From: Alphaproteobacteria bacterium PA4
Lineage (GTDB): Bacteria > Pseudomonadota > Alphaproteobacteria > Sphingomonadales > Sphingomonadaceae
Assembly: GCA_002256005.1 (NCBI GenBank)
Contig: NKIQ01000004.1
Span: 1 to 40,440 of the forward strand
DNA length: 40,440 nt
Direction: 5' to 3'
Shown here: positions 17,077-25,092 of the stretch, piece by piece
Numbering within the stretch: the first letter of the stretch is position 1
Layout: the number at the start of each line of letters is the position of its first letter
Notes under the pieces: model-generated
The model's input: only the letters and a program-made list of their open reading frames with translations
The model's database searches: none
What the model was told of the DNA's origin: nothing
Made by a program: the position numbers and the translations under genes

Positions 17077-17664
17077 CTAGCGCGTCACCGGCCGGCGCGG
17101 GTCGCGGAAGCTGAAATCGGCCTTGGACAGATCGGCGTTGTAGCGGACGTTGGACAGCACCACTTCGCTGCGGCCGCCCTGGGCGTCGAGGCTGGTCCAG
17201 CCGGCCAGCGCCAGCCCGCCGGGCGCATTGCCGTCGCGGGCGAAGGTGATGGCGAGCGTGCCGAATTCCGGGCGCTTGGGGTCGCGCGCTTCGACGACCA
17301 GGCCATTGTCGGCGCTGGCGGCGATGCGGGCGAGGCCGGTCAGATCGGGTTCGGAGGCGAGCAGGATGCCGAGTGGCGTCGACTTCACCGGCCATTGCGA
17401 GACCTGGTTCACGGCATAATCGACAAAGGTCAGCGTGCGGCCATTGCCGACGATCAGCAGCTTCGCCTTGTCGTACTGGAACCGGATCTTGCCGGGGCGG
17501 GCGAGGATCATGCGGCCGGTCAGCACCTTGCCGTCGGCGCCGGTCTGGCGGAAATCGGCGGACAGGCTGGTGGTGGCCTTCAGCGAGGCCGACACATCGG
17601 CGAGGGTCGCGGCGCTGGCGTGCGCAGTGATGGCAAGCAGCAGGGCGGGGAGGATCGTCTTCAT
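17077..17664 (-). CDS. lolA: LolA-like outer-membrane lipoprotein carrier protein
   Basis: The 195-aa protein has a signal peptide (MKTILPALLLAITAHASA), giving a periplasmic product, and the LolA pattern: LADVSASLKATTSLSADFRQ, the strand pair GKVLTGRMILARPGKIRFQY, and VDYAVNQVSQWPV. LolA ferries lipoproteins from LolCDE in the inner membrane to the outer membrane. The start at 17664 is chosen for the signal peptide; the frame is open upstream to 17700. It follows the LuxR-type gene by 45 bp in the same direction. Confidence 0.88.
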   Translation of the reverse strand: MKTILPALLLAITAHASAATLADVSASLKATTSLSADFRQTGADGKVLTGRMILARPGKIRFQYDKAKLLIVGNGRTLTFVDYAVNQVSQWPVKSTPLGILLASEPDLTGLARIAASADNGLVVEARDPKRPEFGTLAITFARDGNAPGGLALAGWTSLDAQGGRSEVVLSNVRYNADLSKADFSFRDPRRPVTR

Positions 17665-17709
17665 GCCCGCCGTCATGCCCGGCGCGGGGTTGCCGCGCAA
17701 TGAACGCGC

Positions 17710-18519
17710 TCAGGCGGCGGCAGCGAGGAAGCCCAGTTGCGCGGCCTTGAAGATGGTCTGGCTGCGATTGACGGCGTCGAGCTTTTCGCCGGCGTTCTGG
17801 ATGTGGAAGCGCACGGTGGCGTGGCTGCGCGACAGGATCAGGCTGATTTCCTTGTCGGTCTTGCCGATGCTGGCCCAGCGCAGGCATTCCACTTCGCGCT
17901 TGGTCAGCTGGCAATCGCCGGGCAGCCAATGGCGGCTGCGGTGCGCCTTTACGTAACCGGCAACGAAACGGTGCGACAGCAACCCGAGCATGTCGGCATG
18001 CGCTTCATATTCCGCCGACAGGTCGTCGCGGGTCTTGGTCCAGCAATTATAGGTGACGGCGCCGATCTGGCCGAAGGGCAGATGGATGGGGATGACGATC
18101 GCGCCGCGGGTCAGCGCGCGCTTTTCGAAATGATCGAGGCTGATCTGGTCGAGATAGACATTGTTCTGGCGGGTGCGAAAGCCGCTGGCATTGACCCAGA
18201 AGGGTTCCGATTCATAGCGGCAGGCGCGCGGGATGGGGGAGGACAGCGCCAGCCGCGTATCGGCCCACCAGCGCTCGCCCTCCTCGGTCCAGCCGAAGAC
18301 ATCGGCGGCGAGCACATTGCCTTCGGCATCGACCATCGTCTGTTTCGACGCGATATTGTCGCAGACGGCGACGCGCAGATTGGCAACGCGACGGGCGATA
18401 TCACACAGGGCCTCGGCCGCGGCGCGGACATCGTCGAGACCGCGCACCGACACGGCGGCAAGATCCGCCGACAGTGAGTCGAAGCCGGTTCCGCCAATGC
18501 CCGAAGCGTCTGCAACCAT
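17710..18519 (-). CDS. LuxR-type regulator, orphan
   Basis: The protein is 269 aa. The C-terminus (205-265) is a LuxR/GerE helix-turn-helix: LTKREVECLRWASIGKTDKEI, then SRSHATVRFHIQNAGEKL. The N-terminal 190 residues resemble the acyl-homoserine-lactone sensing fold (paired Trp in GERWW, PFWVN), but the usual Asp-Pro of the ligand pocket is replaced around SSPIP, so the ligand may differ. There is no luxI-type synthase in the window. The start at 18519 has GGGGAGA 6 nt upstream; an ATG at 18561 without a good site would add 14 residues. It lies between bamE and lolA, all on the minus strand. Confidence 0.85.
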   Translation of the reverse strand: MVADASGIGGTGFDSLSADLAAVSVRGLDDVRAAAEALCDIARRVANLRVAVCDNIASKQTMVDAEGNVLAADVFGWTEEGERWWADTRLALSSPIPRACRYESEPFWVNASGFRTRQNNVYLDQISLDHFEKRALTRGAIVIPIHLPFGQIGAVTYNCWTKTRDDLSAEYEAHADMLGLLSHRFVAGYVKAHRSRHWLPGDCQLTKREVECLRWASIGKTDKEISLILSRSHATVRFHIQNAGEKLDAVNRSQTIFKAAQLGFLAAAA

Positions 18520-18684
18520 GGCTGATCTCCCCATACCGGTCACCGCAGCCGATGTTTTCATGTGCGCGGCGTCCCGTTCCGGGTTCTGCGACGCTGGCCT
18601 CTCCGGGCCTGAGCTGCTCGATGGCGCGAACTCTAAACGCGACGGCGTCAGGCCGCAATGGTCTTTGCGCAGGGCGGCGCGGCC

Positions 18685-19167
18685 TCAGCGCGGGCCGTCG
18701 CGCCCGGTGCCGCCGCCCTGGCCCAGCGGTCCGGCGCCGGCGCCGACCTGGCCGATATTGCCGAACAGTTCCTCGAGGAAGCCGGTTTCGCGGCCCAGCG
18801 TCGGTGTCTTGTCCTTTTCGGGCGTGATCTGCGCCACTTGCTCCATGCCGCGACGCTCGACCTTGGTCACATTGCCCTTGGCATCGAAGCTGACGACGAG
18901 GATCGACTGTTGGAGCACCTTGGGCTGCACAAAGGCGTATTGGCCGGTGACGCGCGAGATATAATACCATTCGCCGGCATCGAATTGCGCGGCAAAGGTG
19001 GGGCGGCCCAGCGTCTTTGCCACCGAATCGCGGTTGTCGACGCCCGGCTGGATCGATGTCACCAGCGTTTCATCGACCAGATAACCCTGGTTCTGGCGGA
19101 TGCGCGAACAGCCGCTGGCCAACAGGGCCAGCGCGATGCCGCCGACAAGAAGCACAGGCTTACGCAT
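18685..19167 (-). CDS. bamE: Outer-membrane assembly lipoprotein BamE (SmpA/OmlA)
   Basis: The 160-aa protein has a lipoprotein signal ending LLASGC (Cys20), then the BamE fold: QGYLVDETLVTSIQPGVDNRDSV-type helix region, TLGRPT, EWYYISR and VVSFDAKGNVTKVER. BamE supports the BamABCD machine that folds outer-membrane beta-barrels, fitting a cell with many TonB receptors. The C-terminus has an extra Gly-rich tail of about 25 residues. GGGAG lies 7 nt before the ATG. It is divergent from the bc1 chaperone gene. Confidence 0.92.
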   Translation of the reverse strand: MRKPVLLVGGIALALLASGCSRIRQNQGYLVDETLVTSIQPGVDNRDSVAKTLGRPTFAAQFDAGEWYYISRVTGQYAFVQPKVLQQSILVVSFDAKGNVTKVERRGMEQVAQITPEKDKTPTLGRETGFLEELFGNIGQVGAGAGPLGQGGGTGRDGPR

Positions 19168-19272
19168 TCAACACTCCCGCAACGCCGCAGCCGGTTGCAT
19201 GGCGCGTGCGAAGGCTCAATATGCCAAAGTCCGCCGACATCCAAGCGGCATCACCAACAGGCGATCTTGCCC

Positions 19273-19806
19273 ATGACCATCCTGTCCGCCCTGCGCCGCG
19301 CCATCGGCGGCGCGCTCACCGCCGAACTGCCGGCGCAGACGCTCTACAATGCCGTTGTCGCCGCCGCGCGCCAGCCGGCGTTCTACCTGGCCGGCGAGGT
19401 GCCCGACACGCTCGACGGCCGTTTCGACATGATCGCGCTGGTGCTGTCGCACGTGCTGATCCGGCTGGAGGATCTCGGCGAGGCACAGACCGCCGCCGAT
19501 GTGACGGAACGCTTCATCGCCGATATGGACGGCTCGCTGCGCCAGGACGGCGTCGGTGACCAGGTCGTCGGCAAGCATATCGGCCGCATGGTGGCAGCGC
19601 TGGGCGGCCGGCTCGGCGCCTATCGCGACGCCCGCGCCGATGATTCGGCCCTTGCCGAGGCGCTGCGCCGCAACCTGTGGCGCGGCGAACCCGTGGCCGA
19701 TGATGCGGTCGACTGGATGGTGGCCGCCGCCCGCGGCCTTGCCGCCGGCCTCGCCACGCGCAGCGCTGCGCAGCTGCTCGCCGGCGATCTGGGGGCCGCC
19801 GCATGA
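19273..19806 (+). CDS. Ubiquinol-cytochrome c (bc1) chaperone, CBP3-like
   Basis: The 177-aa protein matches the CBP3/ubiquinol-cytochrome c chaperone family: LYNAVVAAARQPAFYLAGEVPDTLDGRFDMIALV, RLEDLG, and VGKHIGRMVAALGGRLGAY (given here as separate motifs along residues 24-115). In mitochondria CBP3 helps make cytochrome b; the bacterial members are assigned by homology. It overlaps the DUF177 gene by four bases, and this pairing, divergent from bamE, is a common alphaproteobacterial arrangement. Confidence 0.86.
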   Translation: MTILSALRRAIGGALTAELPAQTLYNAVVAAARQPAFYLAGEVPDTLDGRFDMIALVLSHVLIRLEDLGEAQTAADVTERFIADMDGSLRQDGVGDQVVGKHIGRMVAALGGRLGAYRDARADDSALAEALRRNLWRGEPVADDAVDWMVAAARGLAAGLATRSAAQLLAGDLGAAA

Positions 19807-20300
19807 CGCCCGAATTTTCCCGCCCGTTCCGCGCCCATGACGTCGGCACCCACACCCGCCAGCAGATGATTGAGGCGGAACCCGAGGAGCGGCTGGCGCT
19901 GGCGACGCGCTTCGATCTCATCACCCTCGAACGCCTCACCGCCGCGCTGGAACTGCGCCGCGAGGCGGCCGGCATCCGTGTCACCGGCCAGGTCCATGCC
20001 AGCGGCGAACAGGCCTGCGTCACCAGCGGCGAGCCGGTGCCGTTCCTCATCACCGAACGGCTCGCCCTGCTGCTGACCGAGGCCCAGCCCGATGGCGAGG
20101 ATATCGAACTCGCCGATGCCGATCTCGATGCCGAGCCGCTCAGCGGCGACATCATCGACATGGGCGAAATCGCCGCCCAGGCGCTGGCACTGGCGCTCGA
20201 CCCCTATCCGCGCGCGCCGCACGCCAGGGTGCCGGGCGTCATCACCGAGGAACAGGCCCGCGCCGCCAGCAACCCGTTTGCGGCGCTGAAGCGGGATTGA
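19803..20300 (+). CDS. DUF177/YceD-family protein
   Basis: The 165-aa acidic protein starts four bases inside the chaperone gene, with GGGGG 7 nt upstream of the ATG. Features are ERLTAALELRREAAGIRVTG, the single Cys of the EQACVTSGEPVP segment, and the family motif DIIDMGEIAAQALALALDPYP. E. coli YceD is linked to 23S rRNA accumulation and elsewhere the gene is often next to rpmF and plsX. Here rpmF is not next: a repeat pair and a convergent gene follow. Confidence 0.86.
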   Translation: MTPEFSRPFRAHDVGTHTRQQMIEAEPEERLALATRFDLITLERLTAALELRREAAGIRVTGQVHASGEQACVTSGEPVPFLITERLALLLTEAQPDGEDIELADADLDAEPLSGDIIDMGEIAAQALALALDPYPRAPHARVPGVITEEQARAASNPFAALKRD

Positions 20301-20325
20301 GCAGCGTTTTCAAAAAAGGGAAGCG

Positions 20326-20446
20326 GCCTCCGGCGGCTGGGGCCTGAGGCCCCAGACCTCCGTCATTTCGTGTTCAAAATCAGAATGTTGGTACTGTGCC
20401 CTGTCAGGAATGGGGTCTGGGGCCTACGGCCCCAGCCGCCGGAGGC
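20326..20446. repeat. Inverted pair of REP-like hairpin repeats
   Basis: Copy one (20326-20360) reads GCCTCCGGCGGCTGGGGCC on the plus strand with loop TGA; copy two (20412-20446) is its inverse with loop TAC. About 51 bp separate them. Both hairpins CTGGGGCC/GGCCCCAG pair perfectly. The pair fills the 203-bp gap between the convergent DUF177 gene and the esterase gene and could stop transcription from both sides. Confidence 0.92.
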
Positions 20447-20503
20447 TACATTTTTTATCCCTGACTCGTCATCATCGGGTGCCAGGAGTTTTGGCCTGCC
20501 GCC

Positions 20504-21919
20504 TCACTTCTCCGCCACCAGCACCTGCGTCCGGCCGTCGCCGTGCGTCGCGGTCAGCGTCTGCGGCGCCGTGCCGGTGGCCACCCATTGGTCGAGCACG
20601 GTCAGCCAGTCGACGGTCACCGGGGCGTCGCCGCCACTGCAATGCAACATGCCCGGCACCATGAACAGGCGGTAGCTGGCGTCGAGTCCCGGTGTCGCCT
20701 TCCGCGCGGCGGCGCGATATTCGAGGCTGAGGCCGGGCGAGATCGCCGGGTCGTTCCAGCCGTGATAGCTCAGCAGCTTGCCACCGGCGGCCCGGAAGGC
20801 GCGCAGATCGGGATTGTCGGCATTGAGCGTGCCGGCCCAGCGCTTGTGCCCGGCGCGAATGTCGGCGTCGGTCAGGGTGCGCAGGTCGAAGCGCGGATCC
20901 TCCTTCACCAGATAGGCGAAGTGATTCCACGGGAACCCGCGCGAGGTGGCTTCGGCGGTGGGGTCGCTGCCGGCGGCGCGGCCCCAGCTGCCCCAGCTGC
21001 CGGGCAGGGCTTCGGCGCCGGGCCTCAGGCCGGGGAAGGGCTTGCCGGTGATGGGATCGCGACGGCCGTTGTAGAGCAGGCGGGCGGTCTTGACCTCGCC
21101 CGGCATCAGGCAGGTGGCACTGTCGCCGCCCTTGCAGGCCAGCACGCCGGGATCGAAGCGGCAGGCGCGCGGATCGGCGATGTAGCGCTCGCCCTTGCCG
21201 CAGGCGGCGAGCGCCGCGGCCTGGAGGGCCGGCAGCTTGGTGGCGGGCAGGCTGCGGCCGGGCAGCAGCGATTCCCTGACCACTTCACCGGCGATGCCGA
21301 GCATCCGCGTCCACGGCCAGGCCGGGGCACCGGCGACGATGCCATCGAAATCGCGCGGGTAGCGCTGTGCCGTCATCAGCGCTTCGCGGCCACCATCGGA
21401 GCAGCCGAAGAAGAAGTTGCGACTCGGCGCCGGGCCATGCGCGGCGATCACCGCCTTGGCCACGTCGGTGGTGGTCTTCACCGCCCGCCAGCCGAAATCT
21501 ATGACCTTTTCGGGATGCCCCAGCGCCCATTTCGCCGACGTGCCATCAGGGTCCTGATGGCCATCGTCGGTGCCGGCGGCGGCATAGCCCTTGGACAGCG
21601 CCAGCGTGATCAGGAACCAGGGGATTTGCCCGGCAAAGCCGCCATTGCCGACCTGGACGAACTTGCCGTTCCACGCCGCCCCTTCCGGCATGACGACGGC
21701 GATGCGGACATCGGAATCGGCGCTGGGCCGGGCGGTGACCAGCACGCGGCAGGCCGGCCTTGCCAGCGGCACGGCGACGCCACCGATGGTGAGGCTGGAG
21801 ACGACACCCGCCTCGGTGACCGTCGCCGCCGGCAGCGCCAGCGCGCGCAGATCGTCGCAGGCGGCCATGGCCGGGGTGGCCGCGAGGCCGAAACCCAGTG
21901 CCAGCAATTGTCTTTTCAC
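20504..21919 (-). CDS. Tannase/feruloyl esterase-family hydrolase
   Basis: The 471-aa protein has a signal peptide (VKRQLLALGFGLAATPAMA), so it is secreted to the periplasm or beyond. It fits the tannase family: nucleophile Ser174 in FFGCSDGGREAL, Asp390 in WNDPAISP and His426 in PGMLHCSGG. Cys173 and Cys427 sit next to Ser and His, as in the family's active-site disulfide. Most members have CSTGG or CSEGG; here it is CSDGG. Family enzymes release phenolic acids such as ferulate from plant esters. GTG 21919 with GGGGAGA 5 nt upstream is the likely start; the open frame upstream overlaps the divergent desaturase gene and is a shadow. Confidence 0.87.
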   Translation of the reverse strand: MKRQLLALGFGLAATPAMAACDDLRALALPAATVTEAGVVSSLTIGGVAVPLARPACRVLVTARPSADSDVRIAVVMPEGAAWNGKFVQVGNGGFAGQIPWFLITLALSKGYAAAGTDDGHQDPDGTSAKWALGHPEKVIDFGWRAVKTTTDVAKAVIAAHGPAPSRNFFFGCSDGGREALMTAQRYPRDFDGIVAGAPAWPWTRMLGIAGEVVRESLLPGRSLPATKLPALQAAALAACGKGERYIADPRACRFDPGVLACKGGDSATCLMPGEVKTARLLYNGRRDPITGKPFPGLRPGAEALPGSWGSWGRAAGSDPTAEATSRGFPWNHFAYLVKEDPRFDLRTLTDADIRAGHKRWAGTLNADNPDLRAFRAAGGKLLSYHGWNDPAISPGLSLEYRAAARKATPGLDASYRLFMVPGMLHCSGGDAPVTVDWLTVLDQWVATGTAPQTLTATHGDGRTQVLVAEK

Positions 21920-21934
21920 CGCCGTCTCCCCATT

Positions 21935-21948
21935 TTGATCGTTATCAA
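21935..21948. promoter_or_regulatory. Perfect FNR/FixK-type dyad
   Basis: TTGAT-CGTT-ATCAA matches the FNR-family consensus TTGAT-N4-ATCAA at all ten fixed bases. It lies in the 108-bp gap between the divergent esterase (GTG 21919) and desaturase (ATG 22028), directly upstream of the esterase ribosome-binding site. It is centred about 86 bp before the desaturase start and about 22 bp before the esterase start, so it could activate the first and block the second. Confidence 0.55.
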
Positions 21949-22027
21949 GGTCATCGCCAATGGCTGCGGCCATGGCAAGCGGCCACTTCGCCATATCGAT
22001 GACGCAATCGGATATTAGATCAGCCCC

Positions 22028-23095
22028 ATGAACGCTCAGGCCAGACATGGCGAAACCTTTGCCGCGACCCCCGCCCGGGTGGCCGACGACGCCGCGATGA
22101 TTCGCATGGCGGCGCAGCTGACGCGTGAGTTGAGTGCCGCGAAACCAGCGCTGTACTGGGCAGATTTCCTCGGCTCGGCGCTGCTCGGCTATGCCGGGCT
22201 GGCGCTGGCGATCCTGACCGGCGGCTGGCTGGCACTCGTGGCCGCCGCTGTCGCCGTGCTGGCGCTCTACCGTGCCGGCAGCTTCATCCACGAAGTCTCG
22301 CACCTGCGTCCCGATGCCGTGCCGGGGTTCCGCACCGGCTATAATCTCATCATCGGCGTGCCGCTGCTGGTGCCATCCTTCATGTATGAAGGGGTGCACA
22401 GCCTGCACCATGCCCGCACCCGCTATGGCACCGCCGAAGACCCCGAATATCTGCCGCTGGCCCGCATGAAGCCCTGGACCGTGCCGATGTTCGTCGCGGC
22501 CTCGGCGCTGGCGCCACTGGCGCTGATCATCCGCTATGGCGTGCTGGCGCCGCTGGGCGTGGTGATTCCAGCGGTTCGTCGCCTGCTGGTGGCGCGCTAT
22601 TCGGCGTTGGCGATCAACCCGGACTTCCGCCGCCGTGCCCCCGACGGTGATTTCGCCCGCCACTGGACGCGCTGGGAAGCCGCCGCCAGCCTCTGGGCGC
22701 TGGCGCTCATCGCCGGCCTTGCCTCCGGGTTCATCCCGCTCGCCGGCTTCGCCATCGCGCTCGCCATCGTCTCCGCTGTCATGGTGCTCAACCAGATCCG
22801 CACGCTCGTGGCGCATCTGTGGGACAATGACGGATCGGTGCTGACCGTCACCGGCCAGTATCTCGATTCCGTCAATGTGCCGCCACCCGCCCTGCTGCCG
22901 GCACTCTGGGCGCCGGTCGGCCTGCGCTATCATGCCTTGCACCATCTGCTGCCCGGCCTGCCCTATCACGCGCTTGGCGAAGCCCATCGCCGGCTGACCG
23001 CGGCCATGCCGGTCGAATCGCCCTATCACCGTGCCAGCTATCCCGGCCTGCCGGGGCTGGTGGTGCGGCTGGTGCGCGGCGCGCCGGCGGTTTAG
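22028..23095 (+). CDS. Membrane fatty acid desaturase
   Basis: The 355-aa protein has several membrane helices and the three histidine clusters of the di-iron desaturase/hydroxylase superfamily: HEVSH (88-92), HSLHH (124-128) and a C-terminal HALHH near residue 305. Such enzymes use O2 and electrons to introduce a double bond into acyl chains, or to hydroxylate lipids; the exact substrate is unclear. It is divergent from the tannase-like gene with an FNR-type dyad between them. Confidence 0.88.
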   Translation: MNAQARHGETFAATPARVADDAAMIRMAAQLTRELSAAKPALYWADFLGSALLGYAGLALAILTGGWLALVAAAVAVLALYRAGSFIHEVSHLRPDAVPGFRTGYNLIIGVPLLVPSFMYEGVHSLHHARTRYGTAEDPEYLPLARMKPWTVPMFVAASALAPLALIIRYGVLAPLGVVIPAVRRLLVARYSALAINPDFRRRAPDGDFARHWTRWEAAASLWALALIAGLASGFIPLAGFAIALAIVSAVMVLNQIRTLVAHLWDNDGSVLTVTGQYLDSVNVPPPALLPALWAPVGLRYHALHHLLPGLPYHALGEAHRRLTAAMPVESPYHRASYPGLPGLVVRLVRGAPAV

Positions 23096-23104
23096 GGCGT
23101 TTTT

Positions 23105-23342
23105 GCCGCCGGCGGCTGGGGCCTCGGGCCCCAGACCCCGATTCATTGGGATCGCCCGTAAATCCTGGCATTGTCTTGCTGAACTTGTTTCAGCATCCAG
23201 CGCACCAACGGGACACACTTGCGTTTGGGATGGTGGATGCTGAAACAAGCTCAGCATGACGAGGGTCTTTGAACAGCGCGCAGTCTCTCAAGCGCCCCAA
23301 AGGAATTGGGGTCTGGGGCCGCCGGCCCCAGCCGCCGGCGGC
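23105..23342. repeat. Inverted REP-like pair enclosing a second palindrome
   Basis: Outer copies are at 23105-23139 (loop TCG) and 23308-23342 (inverse, loop GCC), with perfect CTGGGGCC/GGCCCCAG stems and the head GCCGCCGGCGG in place of GCCTCCGGCGG on both sides. Between them is a different inverted repeat: arms 23177-23199 and 23234-23256, built on CTTGTTTCAGCATCC, match at 22 of 23 positions. This nested structure fills the 327-bp gap between the desaturase and VOC genes; no coding sequence is seen in it. Confidence 0.9.
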
Positions 23343-23422
23343 AGTCCTGCCGTCCTCACAACCGACAGTTTCCCCCGCCGCGCGCCGCATGCCATGATGC
23401 CCGGCAAACGGGAGGACGCGCC

Positions 23423-23938
23423 ATGCCGGCTGCACTGAAGGGCATTCACCACAGCGCCTATCGCTGCCGCGATGCGGAGGAGACGCGCGCCTTTTACGAG
23501 GATGTGCTGGGCCTGCCGCTGGCCGGGCTGGTGATCGAGGAGCGCGAGCCCGGCAGCGGACGGAAAAATCCGTTCGTGCATATCTTCTTCGCGCTGGGCG
23601 ACGGCAATTTCCTCGCCTTTTTCGATGCGCCGGGCAGTGCGACGCCCGAGGCGTTCCAGCCGGTGCACGGCTTCGACCGGCATGTGGCGTTCGAGGCAGC
23701 AGATGCCGCGGCGCTGGCGGATTGGCAGGCCAAGCTGAATGCCGCCGGTATCCCCTGCTTTGGCCCCATTGACCATGGCTTTGTCCGGTCGATCTATTTC
23801 CAGGATCCCAATGGCCTGCCGCTGGAAATAACGCTGCGGGTGGCGGACCATGATGCGATCATGGCGGCGGAGCTGGCGGCGCATCGCGCAGGGCTGGCCG
23901 AATGGACGGCGCAGAAGCGCGCGGCGGCGGTCGCTTGA
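23423..23938 (+). CDS. VOC-superfamily metalloprotein (glyoxalase/dioxygenase-like)
   Basis: The 171-aa protein has paired beta-alpha-beta-beta-beta modules with possible metal ligands His9 in GIHHSAYRC, His87 in FDRHVAFE and Glu135 in GLPLEITLR. The fold covers glyoxalase I, extradiol dioxygenases and related enzymes, and the exact reaction cannot be told. GGGAGGA at 23410-23416 precedes the ATG. The stop overlaps the start of the following hydrolase gene (TTGA), so the pair is probably translated together and may act in one catabolic route. Confidence 0.85.
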   Translation: MPAALKGIHHSAYRCRDAEETRAFYEDVLGLPLAGLVIEEREPGSGRKNPFVHIFFALGDGNFLAFFDAPGSATPEAFQPVHGFDRHVAFEAADAAALADWQAKLNAAGIPCFGPIDHGFVRSIYFQDPNGLPLEITLRVADHDAIMAAELAAHRAGLAEWTAQKRAAAVA

Positions 23939-25086
23939 GCAGGTATCAGCGCGTCCCCCTGCTGCTCGGCTGGCGCGAGCCGGTGGGGTTGCGCGACACC
24001 TATGGCGGCATCGACGGTGTGGTGGCGCTGCAGGCGCAGCATCTGAAGCCGGAGACGCCGTCCGACACCATCGTCATCTTCATGCACCCGATGGGCATCA
24101 TGCATTATCTGCCGCTGCCGGGCGCGCTGGCGGCGGCGGGGGTGCATGTGCTGTCGGCGGTATCGCGCTATCCCAACAACGACAGCGCGCTGATCATGGA
24201 AAAGGTCGCCATCGATCTTGGCAAATGGATCGAGCATTGCCGCACGAAGCTGGGCTATGCCCGGGTCGTGCTCGGCGGCTGGTCGGGCGGCGGCAGCCTG
24301 GCGCTGTTCTACCAGGCCGAGGCGGAGGAGCCGCGGGTGCGGGCAACGCCGGCCGGCGATCCGCCCGATCTGACCGCGGCGGGGTTGCCTCCGGCCGATG
24401 GCGTGATGCTGCTGGCGGCGCACGTCAGCCGGGCGCACACGCTGACCGAGTGGCTGGACCCGTCGATCATCGACGAGAGCGATCCGACCCGGCGCGATCC
24501 GGCGTGGAACCTCTATGATGCCGCCTGTGCGCAGCCGCCCTACAGTGCGGCGTTCCTGGCCGAATTCCGGGCGCGGCAGCTGGCGCGCAGCCGGCGCATC
24601 GATGCCTGGGTGCTGGAGACACTGGCCGAACTGCGCCGTCGCGAAGGGCCGCATGCCGAGCGCGCCTTCATCGTCCATGGCACGATGGCCGATCCGCGCT
24701 GGCTCGACCCGGCGGTCGACCCTAATGATCGCACGCCGGGGCGCTGCTATCTGGGTGACCCGCGGCTGATCAACGATTCGCCCGGCGGGCTTGGCCGTTT
24801 CACCACGTTGCGCGCCTGGCTGAGCCAGTGGAGCCATGACCTGAGCCATGCCGATGGCGTCGCCTGCGGGCCGCGCATTTCGGTGCCGGTGCTGGTCATC
24901 GGCAACAGCGCCGATGATGCCTGCACGCCGTCGCATACCCGGCGCCTGTACGATTGCGTGGCGCAGGTGCCACGGCAGCTGCATGTCGTCGCCGGCGCCA
25001 GCCATTACTACGCCTTCCAGCCCGACAAGCTGGCGGAAGCCACGGGCGTGGTGACCGGCTGGCTGGCGGAACACGGGTTTCACTAA
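23935..25086 (+). CDS. Alpha/beta-hydrolase-fold protein
   Basis: The protein is about 383 aa. It has a nucleophile elbow GGWSGGG with Ser117, an acid residue near Asp328 in GNSADDACTPSHTRR and a His near 357 in GASHYYAFQPD, and an oxyanion-side motif FMHPMG near residue 49. No signal peptide is seen, so it is cytoplasmic. The start is uncertain: TTG 23935 gives the common 4-bp overlap with the VOC gene, while ATG 23902 would add 11 residues. The large insert between strands (residues 120-300) is longer than in typical esterases. Its substrate is unknown; the VOC partner suggests degradation of a small carbon compound. Confidence 0.82.
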   Translation: MSRYQRVPLLLGWREPVGLRDTYGGIDGVVALQAQHLKPETPSDTIVIFMHPMGIMHYLPLPGALAAAGVHVLSAVSRYPNNDSALIMEKVAIDLGKWIEHCRTKLGYARVVLGGWSGGGSLALFYQAEAEEPRVRATPAGDPPDLTAAGLPPADGVMLLAAHVSRAHTLTEWLDPSIIDESDPTRRDPAWNLYDAACAQPPYSAAFLAEFRARQLARSRRIDAWVLETLAELRRREGPHAERAFIVHGTMADPRWLDPAVDPNDRTPGRCYLGDPRLINDSPGGLGRFTTLRAWLSQWSHDLSHADGVACGPRISVPVLVIGNSADDACTPSHTRRLYDCVAQVPRQLHVVAGASHYYAFQPDKLAEATGVVTGWLAEHGFH

Positions 25087-25092
25087 GACGAT

